64,000 bases of DNA from Sparassis latifolia (Eukaryota; Basidiomycota; Agaricomycetes; Polyporales; Sparassidaceae), in contig CM031555.1 in NCBI GenBank assembly GCA_018466975.1, forward strand, positions 434,001-498,000. Direction: 5' to 3'. Position numbers and translations under genes: made by a program. The notes under the pieces were generated by a model, which was not told the DNA's origin, ran no database searches, and saw only the letters and a list, made by a program, of their open reading frames with translations. Shown one piece after another: positions 1 through 11,000 of the stretch; positions within the stretch are counted from its first letter, which is position 1, and the number at the start of each line of letters is the position of its first letter.

Positions 1-84
1 GGATCTCGGGCCGTCAGCCGGTGTCCTCCCCTTTCAGGAACCTTCCTCCCATTCCGGGCAAGTGTGAATTAACAGAATCTCATT

Positions 85-1075
85 CAGCAGAGTCGACTGG
101 AATCTGTGTCCTATCGTGACAAATTATTTCAGCACATCCAAGAATGCGGCAATATACTTATCATACGGCAGCATACAGTGACTCAAAGGACAGCATGCAA
201 ACAAAATGACTCGTAACTGAATAAACAATGGTGACATGGGGCTCGCTGCGAAATTGGAAGGAGAGGAGCGGAATGAGACAGATGAGTCTCTCTGATAGAC
301 TCACCACTGCCAACAACAGGCCAGGAGGAGTTAAGGTGAGGCCAGCTATCAAGCAATAACACGGAGCTATAGAGACTCGAAAAAGATGAGAGTTATACCG
401 ACCGGCACAGCCCACTGCAGCTCATCCATCCGGCTGTCCATATGTACCTCAACCAGCTTCTTCTGGTGCTGCTTCTCTTCCAACCGATGCTCCAGCAACT
501 ACTTCTCCAAAATCGAGCGCCGCACATTGGCGCGTCCATTTCACGACCTCGCTTTTCGCCTTGTGCAGCGCTGGCCAGAAGCTCATCACCTGTGAGCTAA
601 TGTTATTCGTTCTCGTGCGAGCTTGGTGGCTTGAATACGAGCCCTGCACACTGCGTGGGCAGGACAATTTGTCGGAGATGGGATCAGCCGGGGGCACAGG
701 GGAAGACTTATTAGCCTTCTTCGCGCCGGTAGAAGAACCCGACTTCATACTGGCACAGAGTGGGAAGACCATGTACGGTTGTTCTCAGAGTATCCGAGTC
801 ACAACTCGGGCATTGCGACGCGGTCCATGTGCGCCTGCAGGTCACTCTCACAGTGTGTCAGTTGCTCGTTCAGCGTCGTGATCATCACGTCCTGCTCCTC
901 GAGCTGTTTGGTCTGCTGCTGCAGCTGTGCCGTCAGCTTTGGATCAACCGCAACCGTCGGAGTGCGTAAGCGTGCGATAAACGCCACGGGTGTTGATGGA
1001 GACTCAATAAGAGTGTCAGCACTTATAGATTCAGACACCGCAGAGCCGGGGTACATGCAGATTGAGCGATGCCAC
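85..1075 (-). pseudogene. Decayed duplicate of the 3' end of the neighbouring kinesin gene
   Basis: This segment matches, base by base but with many differences, the last part of the kinesin gene and its 3' flank at about 7690-8650. The clearest match is at 1056-799, which reads ESPSTPVAFIARL, DPKLTAQLQQQTKQLEEQD and THCESDLQAHMD; the intact gene has [32 protein letters not shown] and [12 protein letters not shown]. The last exon is also recognisable (SSQV, HKAKSEVV), and so is the 3' flank down to the motif AGAGTCGAC. Reading frames are broken and there is no motor domain, promoter or start, so I call it a non-functional relic. About 90 bases at roughly 650-760 have no counterpart in the intact gene. 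The left boundary may lie outside the window. The divergence (roughly a fifth of bases by eye) suggests an old event. Confidence 0.85.
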
Positions 1076-1479
1076 CGGTGTTGACCAGAATCATTGCTAC
1101 CTCAGTATCGTGTTTCGCGAATGCCTCTGGAGACATGAAGTGAGACTATGGAGGCAGACAGTCGAGCATTGCATGAAGACAAGCACCGAGGACGAGACCC
1201 ATCACCAAGAAGAGCCACGCGAAGATGCAGGTAGGGCCGCAAGGTCAATCACGGATCGGCGACTTCAGCTCAAATTTGCCCAAGCACGGCTTCGTCATCA
1301 AATTCTATGTTGTATCACAATCTGAGCCCAGTATATAGTACGCACACAGAATAAGCTGGCCAGGAACGTTTCAAGGGATCCTCGCAGTACTGAGGGCAAA
1401 GGTCTGTATATCTATGGGCGCCTCGTGTTGTCAGAGTCGAACAGTGACTCCTATCCCTTGACAGTCCATATTCCGACTC
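1076..1479. other. Gene-free stretch
   Basis: Between the kinesin relic and the end of the mitochondrial carrier I see no supported gene. It probably holds the carrier's 3' untranslated region and terminator. Short open frames here show no family resemblance. Confidence 0.4.
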
Positions 1480-2714
1480 TCACGAGAAGGATTTCTCCAC
1501 AGCCCGTTCAGTGGGAAGCGCAATCATATTCACGAGGAATGCTCTAATCAGAGTTAGTTGGGGAATGAGACAGTATACGAGTGATGATTCTTACCGGACG
1601 AGCGCTGGTGCCAGACCCCGATAGAACACATTCGGGCCTCCCAAGCTGTAAATTTTCCGGAATGTGGACCAAGTAAGGCTGAAAGGTTTATCGCCCTCTG
1701 TACTGTGGGTACTCTGTATGTGTGTCCTGATAACATCAAAAGGGTATATGGCCAGCCATGATGTGACACCGGCGATACCTCCAGAAAGCATTTAAACATG
1801 CAATGAGTGCGAAAATGCACGGGAACACGCCTCAGGGATCAACTCGGAGTGGCTGGAAGGCAGTGGTGAAGGCGCGAAATAGGGCAAGATAGCTGCGTCC
1901 GAGGTGACAAAGTATACACCAAACGCCGTATCTCGCAGTGCTGTCGCGGTGATGCCACGGTATGGTCCTCTGATACCGTGATCTTTGAACATCAAATGCG
2001 CAACCTCAGAAGCCGTACTCGGCTTTTGAGATATTGTAAATGCTGTCACTAACTTGTTTGATGCAGGCACCACCGTTGACTGCTGATGGGCCTTTACCAG
2101 CTCTGTAGGTGCTGCTACGAGCCTGTTCGAGAAGAGTAATGCAGTAGTCACATTGACAAATGTAGCTTATAAGGGACGTACGAAGAAACAACCCCGGAGC
2201 AGGCACCAGCAATATATATTTGTGTCAATGTTAGGCCTGCTGCTTTCTCAGCGTGCAACTGAGACTTCAAGAAGTCGTTCAAAGAGAAGATTAGACCGTT
2301 CAACGGAACACTCGCGAACTAATAGCCACCGACACAGGTGGTTTTGCATTCAAAGAAACTATGATCATGCGGCATGAAAAGAGAACTTGATATGACTTAC
2401 AAGCGGATAAGCTATACCTATGAACAAACCGCTCACGTGTTCCGCGTGCAATAGTGTACAAGGCATGGAACGTGGATCGATACTCCAATACCACTTTTGG
2501 GTTCTGAATCCGTACCTTGACTTGACACGAGACAGCAAGGTGAGGACTTATACATGTCGAGCACGGGAAGCTCACTGGTGTCAAATGGGAATCCCACTAC
2601 CAGTCCAGCCACCGCTATTCGAACGAAGTGTATTATAAATTCAAGGACAGCGATCGAAGAACACCAGTCCGAGACAGCTGCGGCGAAGAAGTTTACAACA
2701 GGGTGTGTCTTCAC
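1480..2714 (-). CDS. Mitochondrial carrier (SLC25) family transporter
   Basis: A member of the six-helix inner-mitochondrial-membrane solute carriers. All three signature motifs of the P-x-[DE]-x-x-[KR] type can be read when introns are removed: PFDTIK (repeat 1, split by an intron near 2590-2535), PTELVK (repeat 2, about 2105) and PFDVIR (repeat 3, about 1745). The pattern continues with KVRIQ, ALRDTAFGVYFVTSD at the end of repeat 2, GGIAGVTSW before the third motif and FYRGLAPALVRA near the end. After the last intron (about 1590-1535) the protein finishes with AFLVNMIALP and stops at 1480-1482. The ATG at 2714 is the first in frame, but the N-terminal helix is poorly defined there and the real first exon may differ. 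The substrate cannot be told; the sequence is closest in style to the carnitine/basic amino acid branch. That last point is inference. Confidence 0.85.
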
Positions 2715-3706
2715 TGTTGTTCAGTGTCAGTCTCCCGTACAACATGGCTAAGATTGGATACACCTTCGGTGTTTCTATCGCTGTCATCCTTGTCTACGGC
2801 CATCGCGCGCGTTTGACGTGTTGGTCCGCCGCAGCAAGAGTCAACAGGTGCCTCCGAATCGGATAGAAACAACGGTGTTGAAATGGCTTAGGAACAAAAC
2901 GGTGTTCTGTAGAAGCGACGACAGAAAATTTTTTGGCAATGAGATGGTCCTGAGTACATAGGACATGTTCGGGCAACATATAGAACATGGTTTTAAGTGA
3001 GTATGTTGTGACACGTTTCTGGATGTCTTCCATTCACCTTTTCATGTCTTCTCTCGGTAGCTTCTGCAACTCGACCACAATTACTTATTGATGCGGGCCG
3101 TTCATATTCTCACCTTATCTCTCCATCGGATATTAGCGTCAAGCAACTCACCGTTACGAGAGTCGATTTTCCGAACCGTAGCAAAGCTAGGCTATCTTGC
3201 CTTGGTAGTACCAGAGCAGTTTTAACTTAACGAGCATGACTAGGTTCCGGAGGGAGACTCTGTAATGCGTCAGACTTGTCAACATCGTGTCGCTAAGGTG
3301 TTCTGTTGTTCTATCCGCGCGTCTTCAATGTGAGCGACGTACTGCGGCGAACAGGCCCAAGGCTCGGGCGCGCCGCTCTATGCCGAGGGGGGTTATCGGT
3401 TCCGGGGTCCTCCCACATACGACGAAGACGACAGGATCATCGTTTATCGCTGTACTGTTCGCCAATTACAAGTCTGCCCTAAAATGTTTTCCCCGTGTGA
3501 AGCCGCTGGAGATTCCGTGAGTCCGTTAATCATGCGCATAGATTCTATATAGCGTCAATCTTCTATACAAAGCAGCGCCGTATGTTTTTGGCAGTCATCG
3601 ATTGTCTCTTCAGCGACGACCTAGATGAGGCAGACTTTTATCCGTTCGAGCTGGTTCAAAGCTGGCCTTCGTGGCAGTCTCTCGCCATCACACCGTCGTA
3701 TTGAGC
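2715..3706. other. Intergenic region between divergent genes
   Basis: About 1 kb between the carrier (minus) and arginase (plus). It should hold both promoters. An ATG at about 2745 on the plus strand opens a short frame beginning MAKIGYTFGVSIAVILVYG, which looks like a signal anchor, but it soon stops and has no supported continuation. A plus-strand frame at 3287-3520 is not recognised. Confidence 0.4.
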
Positions 3707-5203
3707 ATGGCTTCGTAAGTCGTGCAGCGTTTTGTGAACATCGCTAACCGCCGCGCAATAAATCGGGATACCGCAGAATCGACACCAAGCGACTTCTATA
3801 TCTCTAGAAAATGCCTTAACAGAAGTTCCTGCATCTCGTTTTCTCTCAGAACCCAAGACGGTTGCCGTGAGTCTCACTTTCAGGTCATCGGTAGGTCACT
3901 CGTGAGTCATGACTACTGCCCTCCGGCAGATCGTTGGCTGTCCTTCGGGTGAGTATAATCGCCTGGCCAGGCTCAGAATCGCGTTTAACAAACATCTCGG
4001 TAACAGTGGTGGTCAGGTGTGTCGCCATAGTGCAGGTCATTCATGGCGTTTTCAGACTCTCCCGTTGGGTCACCATAGCCCAAGCCAGGCGTTGATAAGG
4101 GTCCAATTCGCCTGGTCAATGCTAAGCTTCCAGAGCAGCTCAAGGGACTAGGATGGAAGGTTGAGTTCAATGGACATCACCCGTTCGACGAAATCGACGC
4201 CCAGAGCGATCCCCCAATAGGCCTACTCAAGAATCCTCGCTACGTGTCGCGCGCCTGCAAGGCTGTTTCCGACGTCGTTGGAGCCCATGCGAAGAACGGC
4301 CAGCTGCCGCTGATGCTTGGTGGAGACCACTCTCTTGTAAGCCGCATCTGAAGATTGCGTGCGCACTGTCGCTAACGAGTTTTTGCAGGCCATGGGCTCG
4401 GTCTCGGGGACGTTGAAGTAAGTACTGGATACATACCGTAGAGCCTCTCACCGATAAGCGCGCAGGCAATACCCCGACGCATGCGTCATCTGGGTAGATG
4501 CGCATGCAGACATTCATACCATGGACACTACTGATACCGGTAATATTCACGGGATGCCTTTGTCGTTCCTGCTTGGACTTGGACCCAAAGTCTCTGAGTT
4601 TTCTTGGGTGAAGCCGCTGCTGAAGCCGTCTCGCCTGGTTTACATCGGCCTGCGTTCTGTCGATATCAGTGAGAAGCGTATCCTGAAGGAAAACGGTATC
4701 CGCGCGTTCAGCATGCACGAGGTGGATAAGTATGGCATTGGTGGAGTTGTCGACATGGCGCTAGACCATGCGAACCCTAAGAGGGATCTGCCGATTCACC
4801 TGAGTTTCGATGTGGATGCATTGGATCCGTGGTATGCTCCTTCGACCGGCACACCCGTACGTCGATATGTTCTATTACGGAGAATGTGACTCTCACAACC
4901 GTTTAGGTTGCAGGCGGCCTCAGCTCCAGGGAGGGGCACTACATTTGTGAGGCCATATACCAAACAGGCTGCCTCGTTGCACTTGACATTGTGGTGCTGT
5001 ACATTGATAATTTGCTACTTCTTGCCTGGCTTACTAGCTGCATTCTGCAGGAAATCAATCCGTCCCTTGGGGATGTCCGGTCGGTGGAGAAGACCCTTGC
5101 CGTAGGGTGCTCTCTTACGCGTGCCGCCCTTGGTTCGTCCCGTTCAAAGACGTTCATTGCCGTGTTCACTCATCAATTTTGCGCAGGTGAGAGATTGTTG
5201 TAG
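3707..5203 (+). CDS. Arginase
   Basis: Hydrolyses L-arginine to ornithine and urea, the nitrogen-recycling step of arginine catabolism, with two manganese ions. All three metal-binding blocks of the ureohydrolase family are present: GGDHSL at about 4318, VDAHADIHT at about 4495 and SFDVDALDP at about 4804. NIHGMPLSFLLGL and STGTPV are also typical. Introns are clear: one follows GGDHSL, one splits LK/QYPDA, one follows TGTPV, one follows ALDIV (about 4995-5050), and one splits the last codons so that the protein ends ALGERLL and stops at 5201-5203. Upstream, KTVA joins IVGCPSG across a small intron (about 3868-3930), and the next exon begins near GVDKGPIRLVNAKL. The first exon is not resolved. 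The ATG at 3707, followed at once by a GTAAGT donor, is a guess. Probably cytosolic. Confidence 0.93.
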
Positions 5204-5546
5204 GACCATTCTTCAGTTGGTAACGAGCTGTATTGGTGCACCTGCACATATATGGACTGAGTTTCCTTTGTTCTCGCTTACTGCACCGATCGTCTTGAAG
5301 ATTCACAGATACCAACGAAAAATCAGGTGACTTGTGGCCGCCCATAAGTTCAACTGAGTTGCTGACTTGGTGCCACCGTTAACTTCAACCTTTACCACCA
5401 TCAACCCACCATCGACCCTGACTCTCGTGGGGTATATCGAACTTCAAACTTCCAACCACAGGCGACTAACTTCATTTCTCAACCATCCTCATCTACAACG
5501 TTGCTTGTCTCCCTCTCTTCACCCTTCTACCACATACTTCCTCACC
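5204..5546 (+). promoter_or_regulatory. Arginase 3' flank and leader of the zinc-finger gene
   Basis: The stretch from about 5370 is rich in C and T with many ACC/TCC runs, as expected of a fungal 5' untranslated leader. It is open in the frame of the downstream gene, so an upstream start at 5367 cannot be excluded. Confidence 0.4.
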
Positions 5547-6949
5547 ATGTCGCTCGCACACTCGCTATCAATGCACGATGACCTTTATGACCCCTGGAGA
5601 GAAGACTCCTTTACCCATTTGCTTCCCAAGCCGTCATACGACTGGCTTGATCAGGAAGAACCATCGCCTTTCGCAAAGGCCACTGCTAGCAAAACCAACC
5701 GAACCACCTCCCTCCCTTTCGAACCGAGCGACCACATCGCGAGCCTTTTGAGGCGTGTCCACCCTAACCTCGTTCACGCTATCAACCCATGGTGCGGTTT
5801 GCGAGGGAGCCGTGACACTGATGAGTATTCGTCACTCGAAGGCGAACCATGGGCAGAGACCGCTAGAGGTTGGGACGAGGGTTCACTCCTCGAACAAGGT
5901 CCTGCCGACGACTTCACCACGTTTGGCTTGGACTTCACATCTGTGGAGCACGACGAGCAAACATCGGTGGATACCCTGGGCTCTGCTTCCCCGGAGGTGA
6001 ACCCGCCGCAAGCAGCTCTAGCGGCGCCGGCGGACCATGCACGCGACGGATCATCATGTTCATGCCCTCGACAACAACTATCCCAAGTCGAGAGCACGAA
6101 ACAAACGCCTCAGAGTGCCACACCCAGTTCGGCAACCTCAGTGGCGGTCAACTGTTCCTCCGTCGAAGCGCTGCTTGCAGCACCTCTGCACAATGCACGT
6201 GAAGGTCCATCATCTTCACGTCCTCAATCCCCACCCCGAGTGGAGAATGCGCAACTAATACCACCGAGGCGCACACCACGCTCTCCTTCCCAAAGGACTG
6301 CGGAGCCTTCCGCACAACGTTCCGCGACGCGATCAGTGCTAGTGGCACCTGCGGACCGTGCACCCGTCGGTCCATCGTCAAGCTCTCCACCATCACAGGG
6401 GAAAAAGAGAAAACAGACAGAGGAGATCGTAGAGGTGGGAAAGCGAGAGACGAAAAAGAGGCGTACACAAAATGAGGGCGTCCAAGGTGAAGAGGAGCCA
6501 AAAAGGACGACAAACCAAGGGAACCAAATCGCAGAGGACGAGGTCGACTTGGGTGTTCATGGCATCATCAACCGTGGGGGCAAGAAATTGGTCAGTTTGA
6601 TTAACTTGCAAGAAGTGCCTGGAAACTTACCAATATCTTTTCTATGCAGGAATGTACCTATTGCGACAAGTTCTTCGCCAATGGAGCTCACGCGATAGTG
6701 CGCCACGTCCAGTCAAACCGGCACCTTGAAAAGTTACCCCACGAAATAAGGGACGAGCTTTCAAAGGCGGCAAAGCTGCACTGCGAGCATTGTAACAAAG
6801 AGTACGTCTGTCCGTTGTTGTGCACGATTTAGGCAGTGACTGAGTTGGCATTGTAGAATATCAGGGGGCGAAGCGATTCCCTGAGACGGCATTATGATAG
6901 TTGCACTGTGCTCCATCCGGAGAAATGCGGCAAACGTCTTCGTCGCTGA
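5547..6949 (+). CDS. C2H2-type zinc-finger protein with long disordered N-terminus
   Basis: Probably a nuclear DNA-binding protein; the target is unknown. The first exon codes for about 350 residues rich in Ser, Pro, Ala and Thr with repeated short phrases (for example ADHARDGSS and ADRAPVGPSS), then basic stretches such as KKRKQ and KKRR that could act as nuclear localisation signals. After an intron (about 6592-6649) the protein reads ECTYCDKFF and later RHVQSNRH, a C-x2-C...H-x5-H finger. A second one follows, CEHCNKEY, and after another intron SLRRHYDSC, whose last ligand may be Cys. The frame ends at 6947-6949. I chose the ATG at 5547 because of its CACC context and because the sequence before it looks like a leader. 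Short C2H2 proteins of this build are common in mushroom-forming fungi and are mostly uncharacterised. Confidence 0.75.
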
Positions 6950-8054
6950 ACAAGAGTGTTTTGGAATTGGCTTTTTTCCTGTTTGTATCTGTGGGATTGG
7001 ATTTTGACTAAATATTCCGTTGGTTCATTCTACAGTGTTGTGGGATAACGAACCTTGTCCTCAGCATGGTTGGCTATACCACTAGTAACTTGAAGTTAAC
7101 GCTTACTTTTAAAGTCGACCTCTCGCTGAGGGTTCGCGGAGTAAGTAGGCGTGGCATGCAAGTTACTCAGTGAAGACATTCAGTCAGCACACTCCAAGCA
7201 AGTCGGAGAGAGTGACGTTGATCCCATTTCGACGAGAAGAAAGGACCAGCTGGCTGTCCGTATCGATACAGTACAGGCCTTAGCCGATCACCAATAGTCT
7301 CTGCAAGACCTACCTCTCGTTTTCGACGTTGGATGCCATACGCAGATCTTCGATAGTCGATCATCCCAATCCAGATACATCCACCAGGACCCCGGAATAT
7401 CGCCTAAGCCATACTTACTATCAGTTACCTCGGCATGTGTCCAAAATGTTCAACACTAGTGAGAAAAATCCGAAAAAATAGTTTCTAGTATTCTATATGC
7501 TACAGGAACATTTCTGAGATGCCGCGGACAATCGGGCAAGACAGCGTGCGGCGGGACCAGAAGTGCCATGTCACATCCGGGTCATCGATAGTACGGATGG
7601 CCAGTTTATTCAAGATTCACTGGCCTTCAGCGGAGCCTGCAAGATGGGGGGTTATTCTCTGGGAGACTGGAGCTCGTAGGCATTGTGACAGAGTCGACAG
7701 GAACTTGTATCCCATCACGATAAGTTACATCCGAGAATGTGGGGCGCATTTAGCATATGGTGGTATATGAAGAACTTGTAGGACATAGGTATGAGATAAA
7801 CACGAGTAAAACGAGGGTGTGGTATCCGCACGCAAAGCAAACCGACTCGTAACCGAATAAACAGTGGTAACATATGGCGCGACCCAAAAGGGGAGGAAGA
7901 CGAAGGAACGTAACGAGACACGGGTAGCTGGGAGACCACCGCCCACAGCAGCCGAAAGGGCAATTAGGCGAGACCAACCATTAAGCAACAACAACACAAC
8001 AACAAAGAAGGAATGAGAGTATACCGACAAATTAGTCGCGCTCAAGCCATACGA
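6950..8054. other. Zinc-finger 3' flank and kinesin 3' flank
   Basis: No gene is supported between the zinc-finger gene and the kinesin stop codon. From about 7690 onward the sequence is the intact-side counterpart of the relic at the left end of the window, so the duplicated block included non-coding DNA downstream of the kinesin. Confidence 0.5.
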
Positions 8055-11000
8055 TCATAGACAGGCAAACTTGGATTTTCTCCGCTGCAGCTCGTCCATC
8101 CGGCTGTCGAGCTGCGCCCGCGCTCGCTCCTTCTGACGCCGCTCCTCGTCCAGTCGGTGCTCCAGTGACTGCTTCTCCTCGACAATTGACCGTCGCACAT
8201 TCACGACCTCGCTCTTCGCCTCGTGCAGCTCTGCCCGGAGGCTCGTCACCTGCGAACTGACGTTGTCTCGTTCTCGCGCGAGCTCCGTCGCTTGCATACG
8301 GGCCTTGCGCACTGCGACGACAGCAATCGATAAGAGGATGCACGGAGTGGGAAGACTACTCACGATTCTTCTCAGAGTCTCCTAGCGACGACTCGAGTGT
8401 TGCGACGAGGTCCATGTGCGCCTGCAGGTCACCCTCACAGTGTGTCAACTGCTTGTTCAGTGTCTTGATCATCGCGTCCTGTTCCTCGATCTGCTTGGTA
8501 TGCTGCAGCAGCTGTGCCATCAACTTTGGATCGACCACAACGCTCGGAGTGGGTAAGTGTGCAATAGACGTTGCGGGCGTTGATGGCGACTCAGTAGGAG
8601 TGTCAGTACCCATAGATGTCGTGTTGGTCATCGCGACAGACGATGCAGAGCTTAACGTAGGTTCGTGCATCGAACGCGGTGCCGGAGGGATCGGTCCACT
8701 CGGTGGTGGGGTCAGAGGTGGGAGCTTCGTGGGTGACATGCCATTGATGCGCGTGATTGGGAGACCACGCTCTGCAACTGCCCGTGAAAGGGGGTCTCCA
8801 GGGGATGGACTTCGCACAATTTGGGACTGCAAATCGCGGAGAAGTGAGTCTTGCCGATTCTTCTCTGCTTGTAGGCTGTCCATTTCGTCCTTCGTCCGCT
8901 GTAGATCCTCCTGCACCTCGGCGAGCGCTGATCGATGCCTTTCGAGCTCTTCGACGAGCGAATCGCGCTTTGACGCCTGTTTGACTAGCTCGGTCGTCTT
9001 CTGCCGTGTATCCCGAAGTTCAGAACGGAGCCGCTCTACTTCAGCAGCGAGCTCGCCTCTCTCCTCGTGCGCGCCGCTGACCTGCAACTGGAGCAATCCG
9101 ATTGTTTCAGTCTTCTCCTGGAGTGCCTTCTCATGGGACTGCCGCATTTCCTCCCGAAGAGCGACGTACTCGTTCGACGCGGCCTTATGAGACTCAAGCT
9201 CCTCCAACAGTAAGGCATGCTCTTTTGCTAGAGCCCCAAGCTCTTCTGAACTCTTCGTTCGTAATTCACGGACTAAGAGATCATGATCTTTTTGCAGGGT
9301 TTCGCGCTCTGCAGCATGCACGCTCTGCATCTCAGTAATAGATGCCGTAAGCCGTTCCCTTTCCTTGGCAAGTCGGTATTCGGTTTGTTCTCTAGAATTT
9401 TCTAGGTCTTCGCGATGTTGCTCTTGGGCAGCAATAAGACTGGATTCCACCTGGGTAAGGGCTGCATGGTGCTCGGTTCGGAGTTTAGCTAGCTCCTCAG
9501 TATGAGACACCGCAATCGCCGCGAGACGATCCTCGACCTTCATTTCGGCGGCGGCGACAGCATCTGCGAGCTCTTGACTATGCTGCTTCTGAGCTGCACT
9601 CAGACTTGCCTGTACTTCAGCTAGAGCACGCCGGTGCTGGGCGTTTAGCTCTTTCACGTCGTTGGTATGAGAGGTAGAAAGTGCTGCGAGCTGTTCTTGC
9701 GCGCTGCTCTCCAGAGATGCGATAGCAGCCTTGTGTGCTTCCCGTAAGCGCAAGACTTCGTCCTGCTGGCTCTGCTCGATCTCCTGCAGTATAGTTGCCT
9801 GCTGCTCTTTAATAGCCTGCACGTCTGCCTCCATCTTCTCGCGAAGGTCTGAATTTGACGAGGTAAGCTCAGCCCGGCTGCTCTCCAGTTCGGCCGTCAA
9901 CCTAGCGATATCATGAGTGAACTCTTCCCGGAGCTTCGACAATGCGGCGGAGTGCTCTGTAGCATTCCTGTCTAACGCCGCCCGATGTTCGTTGTCTTTG
10001 GTCGTCAGAGCACGTGCGTGCCCCGCTTGAAGCTTCTCCAGTTCGTCCGCATACGCAGCCTCCCTTTCGTTGAAATTGGCAGCATGGTCGGCCTTCAATC
10101 TCTCCACCGCTGAGCGATGTTGCTCGAGTTTCGCGGAAAGGGCGGCGACATGTTCATCCTTCAGCTTTTGCATATCGACCGCAAACAGCTTCTCCTTGTT
10201 CGCCATAGCGGATGCATGCTCGTCCTGTAGCCCCTTCATCACTACATCGCGAGCAGATTGCGATTCCGTGAGCGAACCCTCTCGCGCAATCTCCGCCATC
10301 CTCATGTCGCGAGCGTGTTCATCCCGGAGACGTTCCATGGCAGTGGCCGCCTCTGCTGTCTGCTTCTCGAGTGCCTGCGCATGATCTGTTCGCAACTTGG
10401 TGAGAGCATTGTAGTACTCTTCCTCGGTCTGAAGGAGGGTAGCGGCTGCCTCCTCTTCCTTCTTCTTGATGGCTTCTTCATGCTCTGCGTTGGTTTTCGA
10501 CAAGGAAGCTTCATGCTCCTGGCGAGTGTTCTCAAGCATCTCGTCAACTGCCTCGCCGCGGCGACGTAGCGTTTCTTCGTGATCAGCCTCCAGCTTGCCG
10601 AAGGCAGCCTCGTGATCCTGTCGCGCTTTCTCGAGTGCAGATAAAGCCTCGACAAGTTGATCGCGCAAGTCGTTCAATGCGCCCTCATGCACCTCCCTCA
10701 TTTGAGTGAGTATCCCATCCACTTCGGTAGCTTTCGCCAGCAGCACCTCCTCGTGCTCTGACTTCAATCGCTCTACCTCGGTGGCATGCTCCGTTTCAAC
10801 CCGATTTAGGGACTCGAGAAGCTCAGCCTCGCGCTGCTGCACTTGCTCCAGCTCGTATGAAATATCATCTTCGTGAAGTCGAGCCTGTGCCAGGGACTCC
10901 ACGAGCTCCACTTCGCGGTGCTCCAGTTCCTCGAGCCTCTGCAAATCCTCACCGTGCTTCGCCAGGTCTTCGTCACGCTTGTTCTTCAGTGCTTCCAGCT

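Noticed and set aside
8414..9190. 258-codon frame on the plus strand inside the kinesin gene
   Set aside because: Its Ser/Cys-rich translation is the antisense shadow of the coiled-coil exon; no motif, and the minus-strand protein is certain.
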